DNA of 64,000 nucleotides, taken from the NCBI GenBank assembly GCA_947456795.1, contig CANGTI010000002.1, positions 141,284 to 205,283 on the forward strand, written 5' to 3'. Source of the stretch: Rickettsiales bacterium (GTDB lineage Bacteria; Pseudomonadota; Alphaproteobacteria; Rickettsiales; Rickettsiaceae). Made by a program: the position numbers and the translations under genes. Shown here piece after piece: positions 56,564 through 64,000 of this stretch. The notes below the pieces were generated by a model. That model worked only from the letters and a program-made list of their open reading frames with translations, made no database searches and had not been told where the DNA came from. Numbering within the stretch: position 1 is the first letter of the stretch; each line of letters begins with the position of its first letter.

Positions 56564-58480
56564 ATGACAACTACAAAAAGAACAATCGGAATAGATCTTG
56601 GAACAACAAACTCTTGTGTTGCAGTTTTTGAAGGAGGAGTGGCCAGAGTTTTAGAAAATAGCGAAGGAGAACGTACAACGCCCTCAATCGTAGCGTTTAC
56701 AAAAGAAGGAAAAATACTAGTTGGAGGCAGCGCAAAACGCCAAGCTGTAACCAATCCAATGAACACAATTCACGCTGTAAAACGTTTAATCGGAAAGAAG
56801 TATAACGATCCAACAGTTGTAAACGGACAAAAACTGGTTTCCTACAAAATTGTTGAAGCAACAAACGCCACAGGAAGAGCTTGGGTAGAAGCACAAGGCG
56901 AAAAAAGATCCCCTGAGGCAATTAGTGCCATGATTTTACGCAATTTAATTGAATCTGCTGAAAACAAACTGCATGCAAAAGTAGAAGAAGCAGTAATCAC
57001 TGTACCGGCCTATTTTGATGATGATCAACTAAAAGCCACAAAAGACGCAGCTCAAGCGGCTGGTCTAAAAAAGGTTGTAATTCTTAGAGAACCAACTTCT
57101 GCAGCAGTTGCTTATGGGCTCAATAAAAAACATGACTCCACAGAACGTAAAATAGCAGTTTATGACCTTGGAGGTGGCACATTTGATATCTCGATCTTGG
57201 AGATCGTAGAGGGGTTTTTTGATGTCAAATCTACAAGTGGAGACACCTTCCTTGGAGGAGAAGATTTTGACATGAGACTGCTTGAGTATCTCGTAAATGA
57301 TTTCAAGCAAGAAACCAGAGTAGATCTAAGTAAAGATCCTCTCGCGCTACAAAGACTGAAAGAAGCTGTAGAAAAAGCAAAAAAAGACCTTTCAACTGTG
57401 GAAGAAACAGAAATCAACCTTCCCTATATTACAGCAGACAGCACCGGTCCGAAGCATTTGCTCAAAAAAATCACAAGATCAAAATTAGAATCTTTAGTAG
57501 ATGATCTAATTCAAAAAACAATTGAGCCGTGCAAACAAGCCCTTAAAGATGCAGGCATGGCAGCATCTGACATAGATGAAGTCGTTCTCGTAGGGGGTAT
57601 GACCCGTATGCCAAAAATCATTGATACAGTACATAAGTTTTTTGGCAAAAAACCTCACAGAGGAATAAATCCAGATGAAGCAGTTGCAATGGGTGCCGCA
57701 ATTCATGCAGCAGGTGAATTAGAAGGTATAGAGACAGGCATCACCGTTAGAGATGTGCTACCTATTTCTCTTGGTATTGCAACACAACAAGGATCTGAAA
57801 AAGGAGTGTTTCACATAATCATTCCAAGAGCAGAACCTATTCCTGCAAAAAAAGTACAAGAAGGTTTTTCAACAGCTGTAGATAATCAAACCGCAGTCAC
57901 CATTGAGGTATATCAAGGAGAAAGAACAAGAGTAAAAGACAATAAAAAACTGGGCACATTTGAGCTTTCTGGTATTGCTCCGGCTCCTGCAGGAGTACCA
58001 AAAATTGCAGTAACTTTGGAACTTGATATGAACGGTATACTACATGTTTCTGCTAAAGATCAAAAAACAGGCAAAGAGAATTCTATCAAAATTCATAATG
58101 CTGGTGGGCTTAGCGAGGAAGAAATTGCAAAAATCATGTCTGATGTAGAAGCTCACGCAGAAGAAGACAAACTCTATAAGGAGACGCTCTCCCTCAAAAA
58201 CGAGGCCGAAGGTCTTATAAGAGATACTGAAAAAAGTTTAACTGATCACTCCGACAAGATCCCTCCTTCAGATAAAGACACAATAGAATCTGATATCAAA
58301 TCCTTAAAAGATGCATTGACATCAGAACAGGTGCAAGATATCAAATCTAAACTTGAAACACTTAGAATAAGTTCACAAAAAATAGGAAGCGCTGTATATA
58401 ATGATCAAAATAATCAAGAAGAACAAAAAAGTGACACAAAAAAAGAGATAGATGCTCAGTACGAGGATGTGTCCAAATAA
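56564..58480 (+). CDS. dnaK: Chaperone protein DnaK (Hsp70)
   Basis: DnaK is the major Hsp70 chaperone. The 638-residue protein has the ATPase motifs IGIDLGTTNSCVAVFEG, VYDLGGGTFDISILE and VVLVGGMTRMPKI, then the linker VRDVLPISLGI and the substrate-binding domain with GERTRVKDNK and a helical lid to the acidic C-terminus (EIDAQYEDVSK). All expected residues are present. It is expressed from a heat-shock promoter with an unusual leader hairpin. The partner dnaJ follows after 121 bp; the partner's J-domain is atypical. Confidence 0.98.
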   Translation: MTTTKRTIGIDLGTTNSCVAVFEGGVARVLENSEGERTTPSIVAFTKEGKILVGGSAKRQAVTNPMNTIHAVKRLIGKKYNDPTVVNGQKLVSYKIVEATNATGRAWVEAQGEKRSPEAISAMILRNLIESAENKLHAKVEEAVITVPAYFDDDQLKATKDAAQAAGLKKVVILREPTSAAVAYGLNKKHDSTERKIAVYDLGGGTFDISILEIVEGFFDVKSTSGDTFLGGEDFDMRLLEYLVNDFKQETRVDLSKDPLALQRLKEAVEKAKKDLSTVEETEINLPYITADSTGPKHLLKKITRSKLESLVDDLIQKTIEPCKQALKDAGMAASDIDEVVLVGGMTRMPKIIDTVHKFFGKKPHRGINPDEAVAMGAAIHAAGELEGIETGITVRDVLPISLGIATQQGSEKGVFHIIIPRAEPIPAKKVQEGFSTAVDNQTAVTIEVYQGERTRVKDNKKLGTFELSGIAPAPAGVPKIAVTLELDMNGILHVSAKDQKTGKENSIKIHNAGGLSEEEIAKIMSDVEAHAEEDKLYKETLSLKNEAEGLIRDTEKSLTDHSDKIPPSDKDTIESDIKSLKDALTSEQVQDIKSKLETLRISSQKIGSAVYNDQNNQEEQKSDTKKEIDAQYEDVSK

Positions 58481-58535
58481 GGTAACAAAGTAGCAAACAG
58501 GTCTCAAAGATCTGATGTTGTTAAAAAGACTAAGC

Positions 58536-58570
58536 TCGAGAACCAACTTACTTATTTTGTTGGTTTTCGA
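58536..58570 (+). promoter_or_regulatory. Intercistronic hairpin between dnaK and dnaJ
   Basis: TCGAGAACCAAC (58536-58547) pairs with GTTGGTTTTCGA (58559-58570) around an 11-nt loop. It is a 12-bp stem in which one pair is G-T. No T-run follows. It may be a processing or stability element, or a partial terminator that lowers dnaJ relative to dnaK. Confidence 0.6.
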
Positions 58571-58601
58571 ACTAAAATTTCATTGATTTCTAATTAAATA
58601 A

Positions 58602-59735
58602 ATGACTGATTATTACAAGGTTTTGGGAATTCAAAAACAAGCGAGTAAAGCAGAGGTAAAATCTGCTTACAGAGAGCTTGTGAAAAAGTATCATCGTCTT
58701 AGCAAGACCGATGACGGAGCTAAAGCCAAATTACAAGAGCTAAACCAAGCATATGTAGTTTTAGAAAATGATGAAAAGAGAGCAATCTACGACAAACACG
58801 GCGCTGCTGGTTTTAACCAAGCTCAACAGTCACAAGGTAGCTCTGAATTTGATCCAAGAAATTTTGACGCATTTGGTAAAAGCGGTAATTTCGACATATT
58901 TGATATGTTTGAAGACCTCATGGGAAAAAATGGTGGCAATGTTCAAGGATCTTGGCAACCCAGAAGAGGGTCCGACATAAAGTACAATATATCCATCTCT
59001 CTAGAAGAAGCATTTACCGGAATTGAAACTGAAATATCATTTGCCGCTGCAACAAAATGTTCTGGATGCAATGGATTTGGCAGCAAGGCTGGTGCAACAA
59101 AAAATTGTCCGAAATGCAAAGGTCATGGAAGTGTCCTTATGCAACATGGATTTTTTCAAATAAAACAAACTTGCCCTCACTGTCAAGGAGCTGGAAAAGT
59201 AATAAAGGACCTTTGCACAGAATGTTCTGGAGAGGGCAGAATCAATAAGCACAGAAAAATCAAAATCTCGATTCCAAAAGGAGTCCAGAATGAAAATCAT
59301 ATAAAATTATCAGGCGAAGGAGAAGCAGGAACAAGGGGCGGAGAGACCGGAAATTTATTTATAGTGATCTCTATTAAACCTCATGCAATATTTAAAGTAA
59401 GAGATGAATGTCTATACTGTAAACTACCGATACCCTTTTACACAGCTGCCTTAGGAGGGACAATAACAGCGGAAACAATAGATAGGGAATCTATAGAAAT
59501 TAAAATTGCACCTGGCACTCAAAACGATCACAGAATAAAAATACAAGGAAAAGGAATGCCAAAATTAAGATCTCAAGATAGAGGAGATCTATTTGTAGAT
59601 GTGTACATCATGGTACCAAAAACTCTAACAAAACAAGAAAGGGATATCATTGCAGAACTTGGTGCTTTAGAACAAAACCAGGCAGGCGGCAATCATAAAA
59701 GCCTCTTTGAAAAGGTCAAAGATATATGGAAATAA
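58602..59735 (+). CDS. dnaJ: Chaperone protein DnaJ with atypical J-domain (HPD replaced by HRL)
   Basis: The 377-residue protein is a full-length class A J-protein: J-domain (1-70), Gly/Phe region with GNFDIFDMFEDLMG, four CxxCxGxG zinc motifs (153-160, 169-176, 191-198, 205-212) and the two beta-barrel C-terminal domains with the usual dimer end. In the J-domain the invariant HPD triad that stimulates DnaK's ATPase reads His31-Arg32-Leu33 (bases 58692-58700), and the KNP-type loop after it is changed too (SKTDDGAKAK). Flanking helices (LVKKY and QELNQAYVVL) are normal. It is cotranscribed with dnaK and otherwise intact. Confidence 0.95.
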   Translation: MTDYYKVLGIQKQASKAEVKSAYRELVKKYHRLSKTDDGAKAKLQELNQAYVVLENDEKRAIYDKHGAAGFNQAQQSQGSSEFDPRNFDAFGKSGNFDIFDMFEDLMGKNGGNVQGSWQPRRGSDIKYNISISLEEAFTGIETEISFAAATKCSGCNGFGSKAGATKNCPKCKGHGSVLMQHGFFQIKQTCPHCQGAGKVIKDLCTECSGEGRINKHRKIKISIPKGVQNENHIKLSGEGEAGTRGGETGNLFIVISIKPHAIFKVRDECLYCKLPIPFYTAALGGTITAETIDRESIEIKIAPGTQNDHRIKIQGKGMPKLRSQDRGDLFVDVYIMVPKTLTKQERDIIAELGALEQNQAGGNHKSLFEKVKDIWK

Positions 59736-59751
59736 ATTATCAACTCCTTAA

Positions 59752-60594
59752 ATGAATGATACTTCAGACACGCTATTGAAACTTTGGTTTGACACAATGC
59801 GTCTGAATCATTCCTATGTTGCATTTGCACATCCACCTAAAGTTCAAGAATCTGCAACTATAGTGCAAAAACCGATAGTTGTAGACGTCAACAAAATTGA
59901 TCATCTTGATAATGTAAAACCTATAAAGCATTCAATAATCATCCATAAGGCCCTCGAGCTGGAAACCGATCCAGCAGATCCTTTTGTACAAAATGCGAGA
60001 CAATTGGCCGATAAAATCACGACCTTAGACGACTTATATGCCACTCTAAAAGATTTTCATGGCTGCTCTCTAAAACAAACGGCAACTAATACCGTAATTT
60101 TCGACGGCACGTCAGAAGCTGACGTAATGCTAATTGGAGAAGCTCCGGGATCGCAAGAAGACGAAAAAGGCATTCCTTTTTGCGGAGATAGTGGAAAGTT
60201 ACTAGACTTGATACTGCAATCTATAGGTCTTTCAAGAAAACAAAATATTTATATAACTAATACCATATTTTGGAGGCCTCCAGCAAATCGAAGACCTACG
60301 GATCTTGAAGTTGCAATTTGTAGGCCATTTCTTGAAAAACACATATCTTTAATCAAACCCAAGTTACTAATTTTAGTGGGCAGCACAGCCCTTACTGCGC
60401 TTTTAGGCCAAGAAAAGCAAATTACTAAAGTAAGAACTCAATATTATGAGTATACAAATAAGTATCTAAAAGTTCCTTTGACAGCAACTGCAATATTTCA
60501 TCCCGCATATTTGCTGCGTCAACCAATGAAGAAAAAAGATACCTGGTTTGACATGCTGTCGATAAAGAAGTTCCTTAACTCACAACAACAGTGA
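59752..60594 (+). CDS. udg: Uracil-DNA glycosylase, family 4/5-like
   Basis: This enzyme would excise uracil from DNA. The 280-residue protein has a variable N-terminal part (1-90), then GCSLKQTATN with Cys105, the active-site motif GEAPGSQEDE (129-138), ITNTIFWRPPANRRPT, CRPFLEKHI, and the leucine-loop motif HPAYLLRQP with His250. Two of the four Fe-S cysteines of classic family 4 are absent, as in other alphaproteobacterial homologues I remember. It lies 16 bp after dnaJ and abuts der, which is convergent. Confidence 0.87.
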   Translation: MNDTSDTLLKLWFDTMRLNHSYVAFAHPPKVQESATIVQKPIVVDVNKIDHLDNVKPIKHSIIIHKALELETDPADPFVQNARQLADKITTLDDLYATLKDFHGCSLKQTATNTVIFDGTSEADVMLIGEAPGSQEDEKGIPFCGDSGKLLDLILQSIGLSRKQNIYITNTIFWRPPANRRPTDLEVAICRPFLEKHISLIKPKLLILVGSTALTALLGQEKQITKVRTQYYEYTNKYLKVPLTATAIFHPAYLLRQPMKKKDTWFDMLSIKKFLNSQQQ

Positions 60595-61899
60595 TTATAA
60601 ACTCTTTGAATAAGGATTTGGAGTACTGCTGCAAATAAATTCTAAAGGTACACCAATAAGGCTAAAATGCTTTCTAAAGCTATTAGATAGATAACTATGA
60701 TACTGTGGATCTATGTCTTCCTTTATATTACCAAATAGTCTAATTATCATAGGATATTGCTTAATACAGACGCAGTATTTGATTTTCAACATTCTGCCAA
60801 ACGCATTTCTACCCGGAGATTTAAGCTTTAATGCAAGTCTCAACCAATTATTGAGCTTACTTGTTGGAATGACCTTATTCAGCAATACCTCAGTATCGAT
60901 GCATGCCTCTAAAATTGCGTCTATATTCCTATTCTTTAAAGCTGAACAATAGACAATTTTGGCACTAATAATTCTATTAATTTCATGCTCTAAGTCTGAT
61001 TTAATCCTCTTGATATCTGGTATAAGATCAGTTTTGTTTACACCAATAATCAAAGCTTTTTTATGCACCTTTACAAGATGTAATATGTTAATATCTTGCC
61101 TATGAAGAGGCTCTGTAGCGTCCAGTATCAAAACAATAATTTTGGCTTTCTTGATTGATTCAATACTACTTGACGTAGAAAATTTCTCTATAGTATCAAA
61201 AATTCGCCCCTTCCTTCTCATGCCGGCTGTATCTGACAAACGTATTGTATGATTTTTATAGCTCAATTCCACATCTATAGAATCTCTTGTAGTACCAGCA
61301 ATGGGGCTTACTTCAAGGCGCTCTTTCCCTAATAGAGCGTTAATCAAGGTAGATTTGCCATTATTGGGGCGTCCAACAATTGCAATTGATAAGGCAGCAT
61401 CTGGCTCAATATCTTCTAAATCTTTTTGATCCGTTAATACAAAACCCTGAAACCTTGCGGCCACATCCTCAAATCCTATTTTATGCGCAGCTGAAATACA
61501 AATTGGATCTCCAAAGCCAATTTTATAATATTGCTTGTCTAAAATTGGAGAATTTTCACATTTGTTCACTAACAAAATGACAGGCTTTTTGGTATTTCTT
61601 ATAAACTGGGCTAGATCGATATCTCCAGGTAGAATTCCTACTTTACCATCTACAATCATCGCAATAAGATCGGCATCTTGAATCGTATCTCTTAATGCGA
61701 TACCCATTTTTGATAAATCAATACCAGGAGTATCAATTATTGTAAAACTGGTTGTTCCGATAGATCCTTCTGCATAATTGCAATCTCTTGTCACTCCAGG
61801 CAAATCATACACGATAGCCCTGCTACGACCTAAATTTACAGCATTGAAAAAGGTTGATTTGCCCACATTAGGACGACCAATTAAAGCGATTTTCAGCAT
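60595..61899 (-). CDS. der: GTPase Der (EngA)
   Basis: Der is a tandem-domain GTPase needed for 50S subunit maturation. The 434-residue protein has two G domains: the first with GRPNVGKSTFFN and DTPGI, the second with GRPNNGKSTLIN, DTAGMRRKGRI and NKTD; a KH-like domain follows. The first NKxD motif reads NKCE, a mild deviation. The last bases abut the stop of the convergent udg. It lies downstream of tRNA-Lys on the same strand with about 160 bp between. Confidence 0.96.
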   Translation of the reverse strand: MLKIALIGRPNVGKSTFFNAVNLGRSRAIVYDLPGVTRDCNYAEGSIGTTSFTIIDTPGIDLSKMGIALRDTIQDADLIAMIVDGKVGILPGDIDLAQFIRNTKKPVILLVNKCENSPILDKQYYKIGFGDPICISAAHKIGFEDVAARFQGFVLTDQKDLEDIEPDAALSIAIVGRPNNGKSTLINALLGKERLEVSPIAGTTRDSIDVELSYKNHTIRLSDTAGMRRKGRIFDTIEKFSTSSSIESIKKAKIIVLILDATEPLHRQDINILHLVKVHKKALIIGVNKTDLIPDIKRIKSDLEHEINRIISAKIVYCSALKNRNIDAILEACIDTEVLLNKVIPTSKLNNWLRLALKLKSPGRNAFGRMLKIKYCVCIKQYPMIIRLFGNIKEDIDPQYHSYLSNSFRKHFSLIGVPLEFICSSTPNPYSKSL

Positions 61900-62059
61900 A
61901 GGATGGAATCAAAAAAAGAAACAATCAGAAAAATATAGAATCTCCAAGGGATTTTTACTAGAGTTTCTGAAATTTATCGTCAAAGAGCAGTGTCCAAAGT
62001 GTAGGTACAAACTATCGCACTGCAAAAATGAAATTCTGACAAAACCATCAAAAAGTCTG

Positions 62060-62131
62060 CGAGCCCGCCAGGGATCGAACCTGGGACAACCTAATTAAAA
62101 GTCAGGTGCTCTACCGCTGAGCTACGGGCCC
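62060..62131 (-). tRNA. tRNA-Lys (UUU)
   Basis: A 72-nt cloverleaf on the minus strand has acceptor GGGCCCG/CGGGCTC (one G-T pair), anticodon loop CTTTTAA (anticodon TTT) and T loop TTCGATC. The 3' CCA is not encoded, unlike the other three tRNAs here. Upstream on the minus strand TTGACG (62183-62188) and TATACC (62162-62167) are spaced 15 bp and could be its promoter. Confidence 0.93.
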
Positions 62132-62277
62132 ATTTTGTCGCAAGAACCAATCAGGAGGCAAGGTATAATACATAGATCCAATCGTCAAGACCAATCAACA
62201 CCAAAAACGTCCTATTATAAGCACTTATGTAAAACTAATTGATAGACAGTAAGTGATTTACAAATAATTCTCATTCA

Positions 62278-63636
62278 TTAGATTAAAAAACAAAAAGCTA
62301 GCAATAATATTGATAGATGACTTAAAGAATCTGTTAAATTTGTCACAACGACTCCAGAAGAAGAGGCAGGATCTATCTTGCACAATCTAAGCAGTACAGG
62401 CACAGTGCAACCAAAAACCCCTGCAAGGAAACAATTTAGGGCAAGCGCTACACCAAATACTAAGCTTATGCCAATCTTGCGATATACAATCCAAAGGAAA
62501 ACTCCTCCAACAGGGGCCAAAAGCAATCCATTGACTAATGCTACTAAAATTTCTCTATTCATGAATTTAAGAAAAAAATATTTCTTAGTTCCTCCAACGG
62601 AAGCAATTGCTCGCACAGTCACAGTAATGACCTGAGTCCCTGCGTTGCCAGACATAGATGCAACAATAGGGGCAATTGCCGCAACAGTTACAACCTTAAC
62701 TATAGTGTCACTAAATCTTGTTATAATAAAAGAATAGCAAACACTCGAGATCAGCAAATTAAGACAGAGCCACAAAAATCTATGCTTTATTGTGTTTAAA
62801 AAATTGGCAAATATGTCTGTTTGCCTTATCCCACCAAGGTGCATAGCATCTTCTTCAACCTCCTTTGCAACAATTTCTATCATGTCGTCTATAGCAACAC
62901 TACCTACCAGTTTGCCCAATTTATTGACCACAGGCACTATGTCTGGAGAGTACTGTTTAAATATGTAGGCTAGATGATCAAGGTCTGTATTGGTATTAAC
63001 TATTTGTCCATCAGACTTGACTATTTCTGAAATCTTTTGATCTCTACTAGCCCTTAAAAGGTCCGCAATGCCGACAGAACCTATGGGTTTAAATCTTCCA
63101 TCCACCACTATGATGGAATATATTCTTTTTTTTGAATGTTTTTTAATTACAAAATCTATGCAGTGACTAATAGTCCATTGAGGCATTAACGTCAAAAGTT
63201 CCTGATCCATCACCCTTCCAGCAGTCTTACTAAGATAAGAAAGCCCTACAGCTATCTCTTTAGAACGCTCTTGGCCACAATACCCTAATATCTCATTTCG
63301 CACGCTTGCGGAAAACCTACTGATAACATCTATAGCATCAGTCAAATCTACTTGATCTAAAATCTTTGCAAATTCGTGTGCACCAATCCAGGACAATACT
63401 CTAAACAAAGTATGAGCTTGCAAAGATTCAATTGTTTCTGAAGGTAAATCAGGCAATAAAGACTTAAACCAGACATCTATTCCGTCTTCATCTGATACGT
63501 GATCCAAAACGTCAGCAATGTCAGCATAATGCAACGAAAGCACTATTTTTTTAGCCTCCTCATAGTTACCATCGAAAAGCATTTCACATGCAATCTCAAC
63601 ATAATCTAAAATAGGAGTTTCTTCTTCATTTTGCAT
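62278..63636 (-). CDS. mgtE: Magnesium transporter MgtE
   Basis: MgtE is a Mg2+ channel-like importer gated by its cytoplasmic magnesium-sensing domains. The 452-residue protein has the N-terminal MgtE domain (about 10-125), two CBS repeats (about 130-255), a connecting helix, and five C-terminal membrane helices with the MSGNAGTQ motif at the pore. The length is normal. It lies upstream of tRNA-Lys and downstream of gatB on the same strand. Confidence 0.95.
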   Translation of the reverse strand: MQNEEETPILDYVEIACEMLFDGNYEEAKKIVLSLHYADIADVLDHVSDEDGIDVWFKSLLPDLPSETIESLQAHTLFRVLSWIGAHEFAKILDQVDLTDAIDVISRFSASVRNEILGYCGQERSKEIAVGLSYLSKTAGRVMDQELLTLMPQWTISHCIDFVIKKHSKKRIYSIIVVDGRFKPIGSVGIADLLRASRDQKISEIVKSDGQIVNTNTDLDHLAYIFKQYSPDIVPVVNKLGKLVGSVAIDDMIEIVAKEVEEDAMHLGGIRQTDIFANFLNTIKHRFLWLCLNLLISSVCYSFIITRFSDTIVKVVTVAAIAPIVASMSGNAGTQVITVTVRAIASVGGTKKYFFLKFMNREILVALVNGLLLAPVGGVFLWIVYRKIGISLVFGVALALNCFLAGVFGCTVPVLLRLCKIDPASSSGVVVTNLTDSLSHLSILLLAFCFLI

Positions 63637-63701
63637 AACAAGCTCTTACACGTAAAAATGATTAACTTTGTATAAGGTTTGAAGAAACTCAGTGCAAATA
63701 A

Positions 63702-64000
63702 CTAGGAATCCAACTTATTTCTTAATATTTTTTGTACAAGAGTAGGGCTTGCTTTACCCATACTTTGCTTTAGTACAGCTGATACTAAAAAGTTAAATAC
63801 TTTATGCTTTCCAGCTCGATAAGAACTCACGCTTTCTTCATCCAACTTTAAAACATGATTTACCATATCTTCAATTTTGCCTTCGTCAGTAATTTGGGCA
63901 AGGTCCATCTGTGAAATGATCAGTTCAATATCTTTTCCACTGCGAAACATTTCTGCACAAACTATTTTTGCAGATTTTCCAGATACTTTTTCTTCTTCAA
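63702..64000 (-). CDS. gatB: Aspartyl/glutamyl-tRNA amidotransferase subunit B, C-terminal part (5' end outside window)
   Basis: GatB is part of the GatCAB complex that converts Glu-tRNA-Gln and Asp-tRNA-Asn to the amidated forms. The visible 99 codons continue to the window edge without a start and include VSGKSAKIVCAEMFRSG and the YqeY-like tail with KLDEESVSSYRAGKHKVFNFLVSAVLKQSMGKASP. The last residues, KILRNKLDS, fit the family's end. The gene is complete at its 3' end only. Confidence 0.93.
   Translation of the reverse strand, partial: EEEKVSGKSAKIVCAEMFRSGKDIELIISQMDLAQITDEGKIEDMVNHVLKLDEESVSSYRAGKHKVFNFLVSAVLKQSMGKASPTLVQKILRNKLDS

Noticed and set aside
59752..60594. Loss of Fe-S cysteines in the uracil-DNA glycosylase as a novelty
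   Set aside because: The same two changes (FHGC instead of CxxC, and W instead of C before RPP) are, from memory, usual in alphaproteobacterial members.

Overview
This 64-kb window is AT-rich, densely coding bacterial DNA. Gene content and protein character point to an alphaproteobacterium with a reduced genome, most likely a flagellated member of the Rickettsiales (Midichloriaceae-like). This is inferred from the alphaproteobacterial SspB, the zinc-less DksA form, a rickettsial-looking S4 protein, a PdhA/PdhB/E2/E3 operon, split propionyl-CoA carboxylase genes and gene-transfer-agent (GTA) relics. No database search was possible, so the taxonomy is an inference.

Layout. 0-6.2 kb: 3' end of xthA, the znuBC zinc importer, rpmI-rplT, and a minus-strand flagellar block fliF-fliG-fliH-fliN. 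6.2-17.8 kb: parB, an unknown gene behind ppa, trmD-rplS, lgt, the Tol genes tolQ-tolR-tolA, and the pyruvate dehydrogenase operon pdhA-pdhB-pdhC-lpdA behind a good sigma-70-type promoter. 17.8-28.4 kb: pal (the outer-membrane partner of Tol), tRNA-Val and tRNA-Pro, argS, erpA, tsaD, secD-yajC, a TolC-family protein, rpsD and yidD. 28.4-30.1 kb: a 1.7-kb gene-free island of degenerate repeats with strong strand asymmetry. 30.1-39.5 kb: rpmG-rpsP, sppA-like, mreB, motA-motB, tadA, xseB, an MFS carrier, a PAP2 protein, fliR, a phage-type conserved gene, dksA and tRNA-Arg. 39.7-52.6 kb: pccB-pccA, lepA, tsaB, ffh, lysC, a fatty-acid desaturase, sspB-rnhA and rmuC. 52.6-55.7 kb: a GTA-type holin and a GTA baseplate (TIM-barrel) protein. 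55.8-64 kb: rsmD, dnaK-dnaJ behind a heat-shock promoter, a uracil-DNA glycosylase, der, tRNA-Lys, mgtE and the 3' end of gatB.

How the genes work together. TolQRA and Pal form the envelope-constriction system. SecD-YajC, Ffh, YidD and Lgt serve membrane and lipoprotein biogenesis. FliF/G/H/N, FliR and MotA/B are basal-body, export and stator parts of a flagellum whose remaining genes must lie elsewhere. PdhA/B/C and Lpd feed acetyl-CoA to the TCA cycle, and PccA/B carboxylates propionyl-CoA. TsaB and TsaD cooperate in tRNA t6A synthesis.

Most notable observations: a full-length DnaJ whose invariant J-domain HPD triad reads His-Arg-Leu; the repeat island at 28.5-30.1 kb; a long perfect hairpin at the predicted 5' end of the dnaK mRNA, directly downstream of a heat-shock promoter; and the adjacent pair of GTA relics.
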